64,000 nt of DNA from Strigamia acuminata. Its lineage: Eukaryota > Arthropoda > Chilopoda > Geophilomorpha > Linotaeniidae. The notes under the pieces are model-generated. The model was not told the DNA's origin. It ran no database searches and worked only from the letters and a program-made list of their open reading frames with translations. Below, in pieces: positions 33,301 through 43,419 of this stretch (the first letter of the stretch is position 1; every line of letters starts with the position of its first letter). The translations under genes were made by a program, and so were the position numbers. The stretch spans positions 37,235,211 to 37,299,210 of the forward strand of contig OX442314.1 in assembly GCA_949358305.1 (NCBI GenBank). The letters are read 5' to 3'.

Positions 33301-34694
33301 TGATAATATCCTTTTGTAAGGTCAAGTGAGGTGAAGTATTTTGCCTGATTAGTATTGTGCATGAGCAAATCAATACTGGGCATTTGGATTGCATTGATTT
33401 CGGTGATCGCATTTAACCATCGGAAATCAATACATAACCTATATGTGCCATTTGGTTTGGCAACTATTACGGGATGACTTATGTAAGGCCCCGTAGATTT
33501 CTCAATGAGATTCTCTGCTTCTAGCTCTTCAACTAGTTTGGTCATAAACGCAATTTTTGCTGGATTGTACATGCGAAACGGTTGTTTTTTCCATTTCGCG
33601 TCCTTTTTAAACGTAATTTTATGTTTGGCAAGGTTCGTACAACCAACTTTGTCCCGAAAGACGTGCTTGATTCCAGAAATTACTTCTAGTAATTTGGTCT
33701 TATCCTCGTCGGAACAATCACAATCTTTCACCAACAATTCTTCCCAATTGTCGGGTGTATGAGTGACTGTTCCGTCGTCTCTTAGTGTGCGTAACCTCGC
33801 TAGACTGTCATTAAATTCGTTATCCACGTAAGGCGCAGTCCAACCAGGTTTGTTGTCACAGTCAAATACAGCTCGTGCTGGATTTAAATTAATTGTTGTA
33901 CGACGCATAAAATTGTGCCCTAAAATTAGGCCACACACATTTCGGTCTAAAATGATGAAATTCATTGGAGTGAATTCTACTCCATCTGCCCATTGAACAC
34001 AAAGGGTTATTTGTCCTAGCGGGATATGAGTTATGCCGACGGCACACACTTTCATATTTCGGGGGCAATCTTGAATGAAGTCAGGGGAGGCACAAGTACT
34101 GTCAAGTAATTGTAATCCAATAAAACATTGGGTGGCTCCTGAATCCATTAAAGCATTATAGGTGAGTCCACCTATTGTTATTTTCATTCGGGGGTCGTCG
34201 CTACTGTTTCCTAAACGTTTGATGCGTTCAACTACTTCAGCTCTCTTGAGCTGATGTTCTTTGACATATTTACGAAGTCTATGATGTCTAGATAATTTCG
34301 AGGAGATATCTAAATTTTCCATCATTGCCTCCAAACTTTCGCATACTCCTCCACTAGAACTAGTGGTTTCCTCTCGAACAGGAGGATTTACAGCGCTTTC
34401 AATTATTGCATTCAAGGACTCTCGCCAAGATTCGTCCCCCTTATCCGCAGGAAAGAGGTCGTCATCGAATGATGTAAATGGATTTTCAGTCTCTTCCATC
34501 GAAAAAGGAGTGTTGGGATAAGGTTCCTTAAATACATACTTTGGATTCCTTTTCCTAGTTTTACGATTAGGTCGTTTAATTTCCTCATCTTGAATTACTA
34601 ATTTGTTCAGAGTTTCGTTTAGAACATTTTCTATTTCTGAGGATAATGTATTACTCTGGTTTTTTAGGGGGTTTTCGGTAACCCCCTCTACTAG
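30333..34694 (-). CDS. pol: Pol polyprotein of element A: protease, reverse transcriptase, RNase H, integrase
   Basis: Open from the -1 slip site (34694) to the stop at 30333, about 1453 codons; the first ATG is at 34499. Numbering from that ATG: protease active site DSGA 119-122; RT with LDLTKGYYQ (catalytic Asp 393) and YLDD 455-458; RNase H starting TDASHSG (604-610); integrase zinc site H918, H923, C953, C956; integrase triad D986, D1045, E1080 (34 residues between the last two). A GPWEI-type C-terminal integrase region follows near 1250. The order PR-RT-RH-IN is that of Ty3/gypsy. No stop or missing catalytic residue was seen, so it looks competent. It acts in cytoplasmic particles and the nucleus to copy and insert the element. 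Confidence 0.95.
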   Translation of the reverse strand, partial: LVEGVTENPLKNQSNTLSSEIENVLNETLNKLVIQDEEIKRPNRKTRKRNPKYVFKEPYPNTPFSMEETENPFTSFDDDLFPADKGDESWRESLNAIIESAVNPPVREETTSSSGGVCESLEAMMENLDISSKLSRHHRLRKYVKEHQLKRAEVVERIKRLGNSSDDPRMKITIGGLTYNALMDSGATQCFIGLQLLDSTCASPDFIQDCPRNMKVCAVGITHIPLGQITLCVQWADGVEFTPMNFIILDRNVCGLILGHNFMRRTTINLNPARAVFDCDNKPGWTAPYVDNEFNDSLARLRTLRDDGTVTHTPDNWEELLVKDCDCSDEDKTKLLEVISGIKHVFRDKVGCTNLAKHKITFKKDAKWKKQPFRMYNPAKIAFMTKLVEELEAENLIEKSTGPYISHPVIVAKPNGTYRLCIDFRWLNAITEINAIQMPSIDLLMHNTNQAKYFTSLDLTKGYYQVEMEEEDKQKTAFYTPKGNYQFVRMPFGLCNAPCTFQALMEQVMGDALYKHALVYLDDVIIFSQTWDQHLGHIKDVLERLDKANLSVNKEKSKFGRTTLKFLGHLITPNGLAPDPDKIASVRKFPTPKTSKDVQRFHGLANFFRKFIPNHGEIATPLTSIMHEKATFVWGQEQIDAFERIKDILCDETQVLLMPNMLEPFVILTDASHSGLGAVLCQDVDFLDKNKDKWIKTPRPVAYASRVLRGAEQRYTTPELECLAVVWAVERFRPYIEYTSFTLESDAEALKWLMGTPEPSGRFGRWAIKLQCGAFKIKYRRGTQNQVADAFSRAPLSIEDIPKDDYIEPTEITQFWPEWDGNKEVTRREEPKPCQFLTNVSVKFDYSKKLNNSLEKGEKGHVEPETLFSALTEVLSIVPPTRAEIIEAQLKDYECRKIITHLKLDEVEQRRNKKTKRWMKDIKGYQLDFKENHDNEDENSNDSEMLIFFKPTFEEELNDSGNGFKAVIPPSLVRRVLFACHGHPLSGHAGMSKTLERAKLIYYWPKMSKDTCNYVRSCVHCQQYKPSQHRKNRASYTPHNMAQPWEVLCLDFMGPKPAGQYQHKYILVGIDQCTKWVELAPLSKASSEAIITKLGDIVHRWGYPRKIISDNGKQFASTIYEGFCKRHNIKMTHISPYHAQANPTERANRDIKIMLAIYSDVHSHWPRFLNEFAFASRTAKSEATGSTPFLLNTGRIVTLPFDPRIIQHANKFDKNNPEEFVFNLLGILRRAHQEMHRRIQLNYEKHDRIHRNKFHICKYEVGDLVWKNTHILSNQDKGITKGFAEKRDGPWEITAVLTGGAYALRKLLDDSIEPSINTDDLTPYIPSYPIETWTLGQKKGKLKDHPNPDWMSANSEFNESNSQELDNQDMEETSRENLEKDMEELPQESLEQEERIIPTSNENGNEIIDPRSNNSNKRKRTADLPEIISRPKRTLKPNPKYTTDFVQMIQERR

Positions 34695-34700
34695 TTTTTT
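34666..34700 (-). promoter_or_regulatory. -1 ribosomal frameshift signal between gag and pol of element A
   Basis: Minus strand has the heptamer A AAA AAC (34694-34700) in the gag frame, followed at once by the gag stop TAG. Six bases further lies a perfect 8-bp stem, AGGGGGTT (34680-34687) with AACCCCCT (34666-34673), loop ACCGAA. The pol frame is open from the heptamer for 65 codons to its first ATG. This is the classic arrangement of a slippery site plus stimulatory stem. Confidence 0.85.
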
Positions 34701-36802
34701 GGAGTCGGTGGACCTTCAATCGCCAAAGGCGGAGTGGTCGCATTTTTTGGATCCAAAAATTTAGTGAATAAGTCCGACATGGATTTTGTCATACTAGTTT
34801 GCATAGTAGTTTTGAAGTCTTCAAGCTTTTGGTCCAAAGATTCAGCGGTCACCCAATTTTGTCTCTGTCGTTTAAAAAGATCAGAGGCGGGATTGGTATT
34901 GGTATTATTACCAGTACCTTGGGGCTTGTCCTGAACAAATTTTCTTTTTTGTAACAAAGGACATTCCCTCTTAAAGTGTCCTGGTTGATTGCAATGGAAG
35001 CATTTTCCAGTTGCTTTCTCCGATAGGGCACATACCATGTTGTTGAATCCAACATCGTTTTCAAGATTGTCTGTCTCGTCAGATTCCATAGGTACAACTT
35101 CTGGTTCGGCGTTCAACGTCTGAGTAGATCGTATGAGTGGGCGCGAACTCCTGGCGTCTTTACCTTTTTGAGTATTTGACGGGGCAGTTTCGTCCTCTTT
35201 ATTGGCAATAGTGTCTACACTAGCATTTTGGGCTTCGAAAAGAGCCCTATTCTGCCGGACAAATTGAAATATGTCATTAAATGATTCTTCATAAAGACCT
35301 CTATCGATTATTCGATTGTAACTAACTAAATTCAAATTCTCGAGAAGAGTGGGGGCTTCATCTCTTTTTGAATAAGATCCTTGAGCTTGTTTAAATCTCA
35401 AAAGAAATGTATAAAGTGGCTCTTCTGGGCCCTGGATTAAATTTCGAAGCTTTCGGGCTCGAGTGACAGGAATCATGTCAAACTCCGCCAAAAACATCTT
35501 TTCGAAAGTTTTCCAGTCAACAAATTTGTCGAGGTTATCGGTATGCCATTCGTGGGCTATACCAGATAAATAAGTTGGTATTCCGCGTTTTACCATCTCA
35601 TCCAGAGTCAAACCTTTAGCGACAGCGACTGTTTTGGCTGTAGCTAAAAATTTAGCCACGTCCTTCTGTTTTCCATCGAAAACAGGCATATCCTGACCTT
35701 TGAAAAAGGTTTTGCTCGAATTGTTTGTATTATTATTTTGCTGTGCGTTATTCTGCATAAATTGTTGTACTTGCTGTGCACAATCAGTTTGAATATTTCG
35801 CACATGGGTAAGGATGGCTCCCAAGTCGTCGGTGGAAAATCTCGCTTGAGATGAACTACCAGCGGAGGATGCCGAACCAGAATTATGTTCAAAATTGGGC
35901 AGGTTTCCCTTAGGGACCTGATTGTCCTGGGGGATTTCTTTCCTTGGAGGAACATAATTTTCATACTGTGTATGATTGCCAGATGGTACATGTTGTCCAT
36001 GTGGAACACTACTTTCATTTTGTACTCGTTCTGGGGGTGTCTGATTTGAACGAGTCTTTCCCACCGGTAAATTTTGAATAACGGGGGATGGTGAGATCGG
36101 ATCGGATCTCCTTGGAGTTCGATTTGACACTCTTTTTGACTGCGTTGGGGGGACAAACTGTCCTTTCCCCGGTGTCGGGGGGACATAATGTCTATTTCCA
36201 GATGTTGGAGTAACATACTGTCTATGTCCAGAGTTTTGGGAGACATTTTGTCTATTCCCCGAAGTTTGGGGGATAAAACCCGAATTACTATTGTTAATCG
36301 TTCGATTAACACTAGTCGATCTAGACCTTGGTTTGGCTAGATTTAAAGGACTATTAGAGTTGGGTGTTCTTTGTCCAGAACTTTGTTGACTACGAGATCG
36401 GCTAAACGATGGTTCGCGTACCATTCTATCGTTTAGCTGTGGAGTCGACACTATCCGGGCTTGATATCCCAACCTCTTTTTAGGAGAGGGAAAGTCCAGC
36501 TTACGATTCGTGGGAATCGTTTTTCGTGGGGTTCGGTGTGAAGTCCGCGAATGCCGACTTTCGTTCTCCGAATTTTCATCTTCATCGGGTCTAATTCTCT
36601 GATTTCTTTTCTCAAGTACGCGTACATGATTAACCGCTTCGGTTATTGTTTTGAAATCAGCCCGATTTAAATTATAGAGTCGACAATACTCTGTCAAATC
36701 GTCCGGAATTAAATCCGTTTGGTCTTCGAGTCGGACGTAACTATTTTCCAAGTTTCCGTCATCAACTTCTCGTTCATTCATATGAATGTTTTCGTCAGAC
36801 AT
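34691..36802 (-). CDS. gag: Gag protein of element A (about 703 residues)
   Basis: An upstream ATG exists at 36847, but MSDENIHMNE at 36802 is the more likely start because the preceding 15 codons look like leader. The N-terminal module DDLTEYCRLYNLNRADFKTI is shared with element B. A long polar, serine/proline-rich segment contains a short tandem repeat of the type TPGKGQFVPPT / TSGNRHYVPPT (about residues 180-230). The capsid-like part follows (MPVFDGKQKDVAKFLATAKT; LAEFDMIPVTRARKLRNLIQ). A CCHC knuckle, CFHCNQPGHFKREC, sits near residues 601-614, then a coiled tail (LDQKLEDFKTTMQTSMTKSM). The frame ends in TAG at the frameshift site. Confidence 0.92.
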   Translation of the reverse strand: MSDENIHMNEREVDDGNLENSYVRLEDQTDLIPDDLTEYCRLYNLNRADFKTITEAVNHVRVLEKRNQRIRPDEDENSENESRHSRTSHRTPRKTIPTNRKLDFPSPKKRLGYQARIVSTPQLNDRMVREPSFSRSRSQQSSGQRTPNSNSPLNLAKPRSRSTSVNRTINNSNSGFIPQTSGNRQNVSQNSGHRQYVTPTSGNRHYVPPTPGKGQFVPPTQSKRVSNRTPRRSDPISPSPVIQNLPVGKTRSNQTPPERVQNESSVPHGQHVPSGNHTQYENYVPPRKEIPQDNQVPKGNLPNFEHNSGSASSAGSSSQARFSTDDLGAILTHVRNIQTDCAQQVQQFMQNNAQQNNNTNNSSKTFFKGQDMPVFDGKQKDVAKFLATAKTVAVAKGLTLDEMVKRGIPTYLSGIAHEWHTDNLDKFVDWKTFEKMFLAEFDMIPVTRARKLRNLIQGPEEPLYTFLLRFKQAQGSYSKRDEAPTLLENLNLVSYNRIIDRGLYEESFNDIFQFVRQNRALFEAQNASVDTIANKEDETAPSNTQKGKDARSSRPLIRSTQTLNAEPEVVPMESDETDNLENDVGFNNMVCALSEKATGKCFHCNQPGHFKRECPLLQKRKFVQDKPQGTGNNTNTNPASDLFKRQRQNWVTAESLDQKLEDFKTTMQTSMTKSMSDLFTKFLDPKNATTPPLAIEGPPTPKN

Positions 36803-37592
36803 GATAAAAGTTTTTAAATTCTTTATTACTAAAGAACGATAACACACTTTATATAAAAAAAATACACTTCAAAATAACAATACACTTCGATAAGGTTAAG
36901 CTTAAACTCCACGTGGTGGTTAAACGTGTTAAACTATCGATAAATTTTAAACAATCAAATGAATCCTACTACAAGTAAACTAGCGTCGGGTGAGAAGGCG
37001 CTTTAAATTATTTATTAAAATAATAGGTGAAATACACTTAACTTTAGCTGGTTTACGGCGTGGAAAATTCGAATCGGGACTGAACGGGACGGCGTGGTCA
37101 AGATGGCTACTGGAGCACGTGTCTGCAGGTCTGGTCTGGATACGAATGGTCGTCTGTAGTCTGGATCCGCGTGGCATCGAGGATCGATAATCCTTTAATC
37201 CCTCGACACTTTATTGGTGGAAAGTTATTTTATCCAATGATAAAATGGAAACTAATCCTTTATTTTAGTAGTTTTCTACTACGTCCGCACTTTGGCCTGG
37301 TCAATCTCGTTACTGATTGGATATTTCTTACGAAAATATTCAACTAACATTGGAATTTTACCAAGCCTTGTTTCGTGAAAATTAAAATTAATTTTACTTC
37401 GATTTTAAGTGTTTTTTCAACACAACGAAACTTTCCCTTTAATGTTAGAGTTCTCACGAATCCCAACGTTCTTAAAGAGGATTCCCTACTTCGCAAAAGC
37501 AGAGACATATAAAATGTTTTGAAATGTTATACTCTTTATTTATCTCAATTTTCACTTTTATTTAAATTCGGTAAATTTAAACTTTGCAACCT
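36803..37592 (-). other. Leader of element A
   Basis: Between the PBS and gag start. Shares the segment near 37050-37160 with the leader of B (24655-24760). No ORF of note. Confidence 0.7.
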
Positions 37593-37610
37593 ATCTCGGT
37601 GGAACCTCCA
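37593..37610 (-). other. Primer binding site of element A (tRNA-Gln)
   Basis: Minus strand TGGAGGTTCCACCGAGAT, two bases after the 5' LTR, complementary to a tRNA-Gln 3' end. It differs from the PBS of B at one base (TTCC against TCCC), so the two use slightly different tRNA-Gln variants. Confidence 0.85.
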
Positions 37611-37612
37611 CG

Positions 37613-39279
37613 TGTGACGGTGACGACCACAACTCCTATCGCATGATAGTACCGGGTATAAGTCGCGTGAAATAGTGAATAATACGAGATAAAATAAAGA
37701 CAACAAGTTTCTCAAAACACTACATTTATTGTTGTCAAACAATAGAATCAAATCTAAAAGTTATACAAATTCTAATGCCGACATTTGGCAAGTTTAAATA
37801 CAAGTTAAACTATACATGAATTGGCTGTAAAAACAGCCCTAAAATAATATGATTACGGTTAATGGTGATCCTGGGTTCGGGAACGGCAAAACGCCCGCTC
37901 GACCGAGATAAAGATGTCATCTATGCGTAGCCGGGCTGGCTGTGTCCTCGCGGCTTCCGTCGGCGCTTCGTAATCGTGGAACTGGTTCCTTCGCGTCCCT
38001 TCGCGTTCCTGGTTCGTATCTGGTGTAATGGTCCGTGTAATGCTGTTTGGTTCGATCCGAGAGGTGCGGTTGACTCATGTGCACCGCCACAACTAGGGTT
38101 GGAAATTGGTAATGAATAAATGAAGTCATTTATTCGCCAAGGTTCCGCTTGCGAATTATATTTAATTCGCGATGTTGTGAGTTTAATAAATTAACTCAAT
38201 AAATTGTATTCAATTTATTGTTACGAATTTGATTCGTCATACAGTGAAATAAGTCTCGTGACTTACTTCGGTTGTTAACTTGTTGCCAAGTTTAAACAAT
38301 TAAGGTGTATTTATCAACTACAAAATATAATAAAGGTTAAACATCGCAACACACAATTGCCGTCAAAGTTCGCCTTGCTGAGCAGAACAGTATCGCGCGT
38401 GCCCTAACTAACAGTGCGGTGAGAGACGGCACTGGTATTCAGGGGGATATAGCCCGCAGTTCTGCACAACAGAATTAATCACCTGAGATACTACTCATAA
38501 GTAGACTGCTTTGGCACCATCACCGAAGAGATATAACTTTCCCAAACACATAGTGCTACTGGCGGTAACTGCATGTTTTGCATGCAGACTGCTTTGGCAC
38601 CATCAAGTGATGGAGTCAATCTCTTTCAGTAACAGTGCTACTAACGGTTACTAAATACTTTGGTATCACACGTGATTCTATTGTCCGACCACGAGGATAC
38701 TTATGCGGGAGGCTTTCTCCTCGGCAAGACCGTTTGACGGAAACATTAACAGTCCGAACTTCGCCTTCAGTTGACGGGGGTTGCATGGCTCAGCAGAGCC
38801 ATGCTATGCATGGACCGGTAGGCCCATGCCCTGAGTAAGAAACAGTTATTTGACATGCGGAACATACCAAATAACCAGAAATCAAGAACTAACTTAACTT
38901 CCTGTTGTCAGGGAGTTTTATACTCGGTGGGATTAGGTTCCACCAATCTCGTATCGCAGGAAGTGGATACGGAGATGCAAATTGGGATTAGGCTAATCTT
39001 TTAGCACAAACCGGAACTGGATACTGGGGACAGGAAATGGATACACAGAACGGAAATGCCTTCGAAACCGTGTTTCTCGTCATGTATTGGTGATAAAGCA
39101 GTAACACCTATTTTATCTTCTTAAGTATTGATAATATATCTTTATATTATCGATGTGAATCACATTTAGTCGTATCAAACATAATAATATGTTTGTGAAC
39201 TATTTATATGAAAAATAGTAAGTTCGAGGTTGAATTTGCCGCTAATACTAGTGGCGCCATCTATTGCTAATTTGTCACA
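37613..39279 (-). repeat. 5' LTR of element A
   Basis: 1667 bp, apparently identical to 16669-18335. TATAAAA at 38916-38922 on the minus strand. Confidence 0.93.
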
Positions 39280-39283
39280 CAGT

Positions 39284-39786
39284 TTAATTCGTATTATTTT
39301 TGCACCGCTAGTTGGCGATAAAATTGCTGCAAATTTGTCAAATACTGATGTTAACAGCGCTTCTATTGCTTAAAATTTGAATGAAAAGAATTTTTGTGTG
39401 TAAAAATAAGATAGTTATGATATTTTATTATAAAATTTGCAGTGTATATACAGTAGTTTATTGTACATCTTACAGTAGATGCATTCAAAAAGTCGTGTGT
39501 TATTTCGTGAATATTAAAAAACAAAAATAAAGTTATCAATCGTCAAGTTAAGTTTAAAAAAATATAAATTTTTCTCTTTCTACGGTTTCCTTGTCCCATA
39601 AAAGTGTTTGACACGTACCGTTTGTTGAATAAACACGCTACGAGACATTGAAATGATAACACTTGACACATTTAATCGTCCAAATTTATCACAAAACTTT
39701 AGAAAAATTATTTACAAAAAATACGAGGGAATAACTTTCATACATTTGAACAAATACGAATTGATTAACACTCTTAATCGTCATCA
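39284..39786 (-). other. Array spacer and 3'UTR of S3
   Basis: Continues the array unit interrupted by element A (TTGCACCGCTAG as at 40850 and 44505), then the common 3'UTR (GACACGTACCGTTTGTTGAA, about 39609). No separate gene. Confidence 0.6.
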
Positions 39787-40523
39787 TCAACAGTTTCGGC
39801 ACCAAGCAACCCAAGTGTCCACCAAGTAAAAGAATGCGATTACAAAACATAAGGCCTAAAATTTAAAAGAAATAATAAAATCAATCCAATACGAATCCAA
39901 AATCCAAAATTCTTACTTCAAACACGACAAAAATTGTCCCAAATCCCAAACTGAGGTCGATGCTCAACACCCCGGTCAATAAATACAAGACAGCTCCCAA
40001 AAGATTGAAGAAACCTTCCTGTTCAAGCAGATTTAATTGAAAATAAAAATAAAAATTTATTATTTGTTACATTTTGTATAATTTAAATTTACCTGCGCCG
40101 GTATATTTCCCTCTTTTGTCAATATACCGAGTAAGAGAACTCCGCTGATTATAACATATCCACCGGTGGTGACGATGCCCAAATACAGGAGCGATTCGTT
40201 CGCGTACAACAAGTCGTAGTTACGTAGGAGACAGAGGCATACTACTCCACCAAACTGCGATGTAGGAATTAATTGTAATTAGAATAAGCGGTTTAAAATA
40301 ATGGATGTTTCGCTTACGATTTCCAGAAACTTCAACACGATGCCGGCAGTTCTGAATGACTTTCGTTTTTTCGTCTTTTCCTCGGCGCTCTGTTCCCGCT
40401 GAGAAAGGACTTCTTGAAATAAATTTTCCAATCCTTCTAAAAGAATTTTAGGGATTAATTGGATTAAATGATATAATGAAAGGTGTCCAATGAGTTATTA
40501 GTACCTGGTTGTGCCGGTGCCAT
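39787..40523 (-). CDS. Four-span membrane protein S3 (array member)
   Basis: Exons 40505-40523, 40318-40436, 40093-40254, 39917-40018 and 39787-39855, phases consistent, 156 residues. N-terminus MAPAQPEGLENLFQEVLSQR then a basic KTKKRKS. Hydrophobic segments: AGIVLKFLEI with FGGVVCLCLL; YLGIVTTGGYVIISGVLLLG; FNLLGAVLYLLTGVLSIDL; IFVVFEALCFVIAFFYLVDT. Exon 4 is 18 bp shorter than in its paralogues. Exon 2 uses an upstream acceptor (CTTTTAG) that is mutated in S5 and deleted in S1, adding eight codons. Same family and same functional caveat as S1. Confidence 0.72.
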
Positions 40524-40860
40524 TGAGCAAACGTGTTTTTTGACGTGACAAACTGCGCAGAGATTAACCCTACTTTTGTTGACGAAGAATTTCTCGAAGT
40601 GGTAATTTGCATGAAACGATGCCGGGTTCGTACAAAATTAACAAAAACGTTGATCAAACGCGAGTCCAATGGAATTGCAGATAAGGAATCACGTGATGAA
40701 TTGTTAGAGATTAATTTTAGTTAGTAATTATCATTTAACGCGAGTTTATTTCATTTCGGATTAAACTTTGTGGCTTTTTTAATTATTTTTCTGTGACAAT
40801 TTGTGCGCTGAAATTTAAAACTTAGTAGGAACTGTGCAGTTTATTAATTTTGCACCGCTA
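40524..40860 (-). promoter_or_regulatory. Promoter module upstream of S3
   Basis: Array core with E-box CACGTG at 40690-40695; the CRE-like half next to it is lost here (ACGTGATGAATTG). The remainder is array spacer. Confidence 0.5.
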
Positions 40861-41327
40861 GTGCAAATTGGCGCTTTTATTGCTTAAAATTTAAATTAAA
40901 ATTTTTTTTTTGTCAAAATTAATAAAAATTTCATTTTAAAATGTGCGGTGTGTATTATCATTATTATATAATTTTAAAAAACAAAAATAAAGTTATCCAT
41001 TACCCATTATCCCAAAATTATTACGGAGTATTATTTTTTTTATAAAAATGTAAATTTTTCTATTTCTACGGTTTCTCTTTCGGATAAAAGTGTTTGACAC
41101 GTACCGTTTGTAGAATAAACACGCTAGAGAGACATTGAAATGATAATACTGACATTTAATGGTCCAATTATTTATCAAAAAACTTTGCAAAAAGTGATTC
41201 ATCAAAAACGACTCGGAAATAACTTAATAACTGAAATAACTGAAATAACACAATTGAACAAATAAAGGAAAAACAAAAAGAAAAGAAAAATCAATGATGA
41301 CAATTCGACACTCCTAATCATCATTCA
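40861..41327 (-). other. Array spacer and 3'UTR of S4
   Basis: AT-rich spacer followed by the common 3'UTR (about 41060-41260). No gene besides the array units. Confidence 0.6.
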
Positions 41328-42107
41328 TCATGATTTTCGGCGTGTGGCAACCCAAGTGTCCACCGAGTACAACAATCCCATACCGACACACAAGGCCTAA
41401 AATTGAAAAAACAAAAAAAAAATAATAAAACACAAATCCTAAATCCAAAGTTCTTACTCCAAACACTAATCCGACACGGGTGGTTAAAAACATCCAAAAT
41501 TTCATATAGAGGTCGATGCTCACCACCGCGGTCACATTATACATGACAGTCCCCAGCAAATTGAAGTAACATTCCTGTACAAGCAGATTTAATTAAAAAT
41601 TAAAATCAAATATTTGTTAAATTTTATAGAATTTACCTGCCCGAGTGCATTGCCGTGTTTAGTGAACGAACAAAGTAAGAGAATTCCGCTGATCATGATG
41701 AATCCACCGGTGGTGATGAGGCAAGTAAACAAGTGCGGTGGATACGCGTATAGCAAGTCGTAGTTACGTAAGAGATATATGCATACGGATCCTCCCAACT
41801 GTGATGTAGGAATTGATTGTAATTAGAATAAACGGTTAAAAATAATGGATGGTTCGCTTACGATTTCCAGAAACTTCAATACGATGCCGACGGTTTTGAA
41901 TAGGTTTCGTTTCTTCGTCTTTTTCTCGGCGCTCCGTTGCCGCTCGGCGAGAATGTCTAGAATTAATAAATTTTCCATGCGTTCCATGCGTATTTCGCAA
42001 GTTTCTTCGGGCTCTTGGGCACTGGAAACTAAACGAGTCGTTTTAATTGGATTTAATGATGGTTTAATGAAAGATTCAAATAAGTTATTAGCACCTGGTG
42101 TTGCCAT
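41328..42107 (-). CDS. Four-span membrane protein S4 (array member)
   Basis: Exons 42095-42107, 41862-42028, 41637-41798, 41458-41574 and 41328-41396, phases consistent, 175 residues. N-terminus MATPVSSAQEPEETCEIRME, then a charged stretch (ERQRSAEKKTKKRN). Membrane segments: KTVGIVLKFLEI with LGGSVCIYLL; TCLITTGGFIMISGILLLCS; NLLGTVMYNVTAVVSIDLY; VGLVFGALCVGMGLLYSVDT; tail WVATRRKS. Exon 1 and the 66-bp intron 1 are clearly homologous to exon 1 and intron 1 of the BTB-kelch gene at 1.4-2.5 kb. Family as for S1. Confidence 0.75.
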
Positions 42108-42510
42108 TGTCGTTCCAAATCTGCGCTGAGATTAATTATTGTCCTAGTATAGTTGATGAAGGATTTTGTCGAAGTTGTAATTGCTGAGAGGATGTTGCGC
42201 GTGTTCAAAGGTGACAAAAACGATGCTCAAAAGCGAGTCCAATGGTATTGCAGATTAGAATCACGTGGGATATGACGTAATGAATTATTATACATTCATT
42301 CTATTTACTAATTATCATTTAACGCGAGTTTATTTCATTTCGAATTGAACTTTGCGAGTTTATAATTATTTTGTGATGCGCGGTGATTTTGAATTGATAA
42401 ATTTTTACTAATTTGTTACAAATTTGATAACTGCGCTTTTATCGCTTAAAATTTAAATAAACTTTTTTTTATTCTGTAAAAATAAAAGTTTGATATTTGT
42501 TTTGCGATGT
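42108..42510 (-). promoter_or_regulatory. Promoter module upstream of S4
   Basis: Core with E-box CACGTG 42262-42267 next to ATGACGTAATG. The closest relative is the orphan module at 14840-15000. Confidence 0.5.
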
Positions 42511-42514
42511 GTTT

Positions 42515-43090
42515 TGTGACTGGTATGGTCTCGCCAATGTAACTAGGGGACTAATAACACTGGGTAGGGACGCATACATCACGTAATAATAACAAGATTC
42601 CCACAATATTGGTTGGTTGGCCTTTATTGTCGTTGTCTAGGGGTATGGGGAATCCCGTTACCCGTTGCAAGGGTGCTCGAAGGCACGCCGCACCGGCAAC
42701 CGACCCGTCACACACTGGGCATGAGTCCAATGTGTGACGTGGTCGGTTCAACATTACATTCATGCTGTACTTACCTACAGCCCGCAGTGACCACTCATGG
42801 AGGCTGTATTGGGTGGCATACCCAGATACTGAGCATCGCTGTGGTGAATGGGAAGGAGATGCAGAGTCCTCACAGCCGGGACAGACTTGTCCCCTCGATG
42901 ACTACCACTGGAACTCTTACCACACGACCGTCCTGGTCGGTGTCCGCACTCTCTCTACATCTCCTCCCACACCACTCCGCTCCCTCCTTCCCCCGGGCTA
43001 GATCACTTTCCCCAGTCAGGGGGTGATCTTGGGGCCGCACGGCGGTGTGTGGCAGTGACGTGGGTCACCCCAGGTGGCCAGACGGTCACA
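42515..43090 (-). mobile_element. Solo LTR, 576 bp
   Basis: Starts TGTGAC and ends GTCACA, flanked by GTTT on both sides (42511-42514, 43091-43094). Removing the element and one GTTT gives GATGTGTTTTATTATTTTG, exactly the sequence of the uninterrupted unit near 15133. AATAAA lies on the minus strand near 42625 (plus TTTATT), so the LTR is read on the minus strand. No internal region is present. ORFs such as 42613-43026 are fortuitous. Confidence 0.9.
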
Positions 43091-43419
43091 GTTTTATTAT
43101 TTTGTAAATAAAGTTATCCATTACCCATTATCCCAAAATTTATTAATTTTTTTTTTATAAAAATGTAAATTTTACTCTTTCTACGGTTTCTCTTTCGTAT
43201 AAAAGTCTTTGCCACGTACCGTTTGTTGAATAAACACGCTAGAGAGACATTGAAATGATAATACTGACATTTAATCGTCCAAATTTATCACAAAACGTTA
43301 GAAAAATTATTTACAAAAAAGACGAAGGAATAACTTTCATACAATTGAACAAATACAAAAGAAAAAGGAGAAAAAACAATCAATGGAGCCAATTCGAATG
43401 AAAAATGTGATTAACAATC

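Larger units (their letters stand above)
16669..39279 (-). mobile_element. Element A: complete Ty3/gypsy LTR retrotransposon with a third ORF, carrying nested element B
   Basis: Begins TGTGACGG and ends GTCACA, flanked by a CAGT duplication (16665-16668 and 39280-39283). Uninterrupted array spacers at about 40830 and 44490 (CTGTGCAGTTTATTAATTTT) show the empty site. LTRs are both 1667 bp (16669-18335, 37613-39279), with no difference noticed. Coding strand is minus: tRNA-Gln PBS next to the right LTR, gag, pol via -1 frameshift, ORF3, then PPT before the left (3') LTR. Without element B and its target duplication, A is about 13.2 kb, large for this group. Identical LTRs and intact frames imply a very recent insertion. 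Confidence 0.93.

Noticed and set aside
42613-43026. 137-codon frame
   Set aside because: Inside the solo LTR; no motif.
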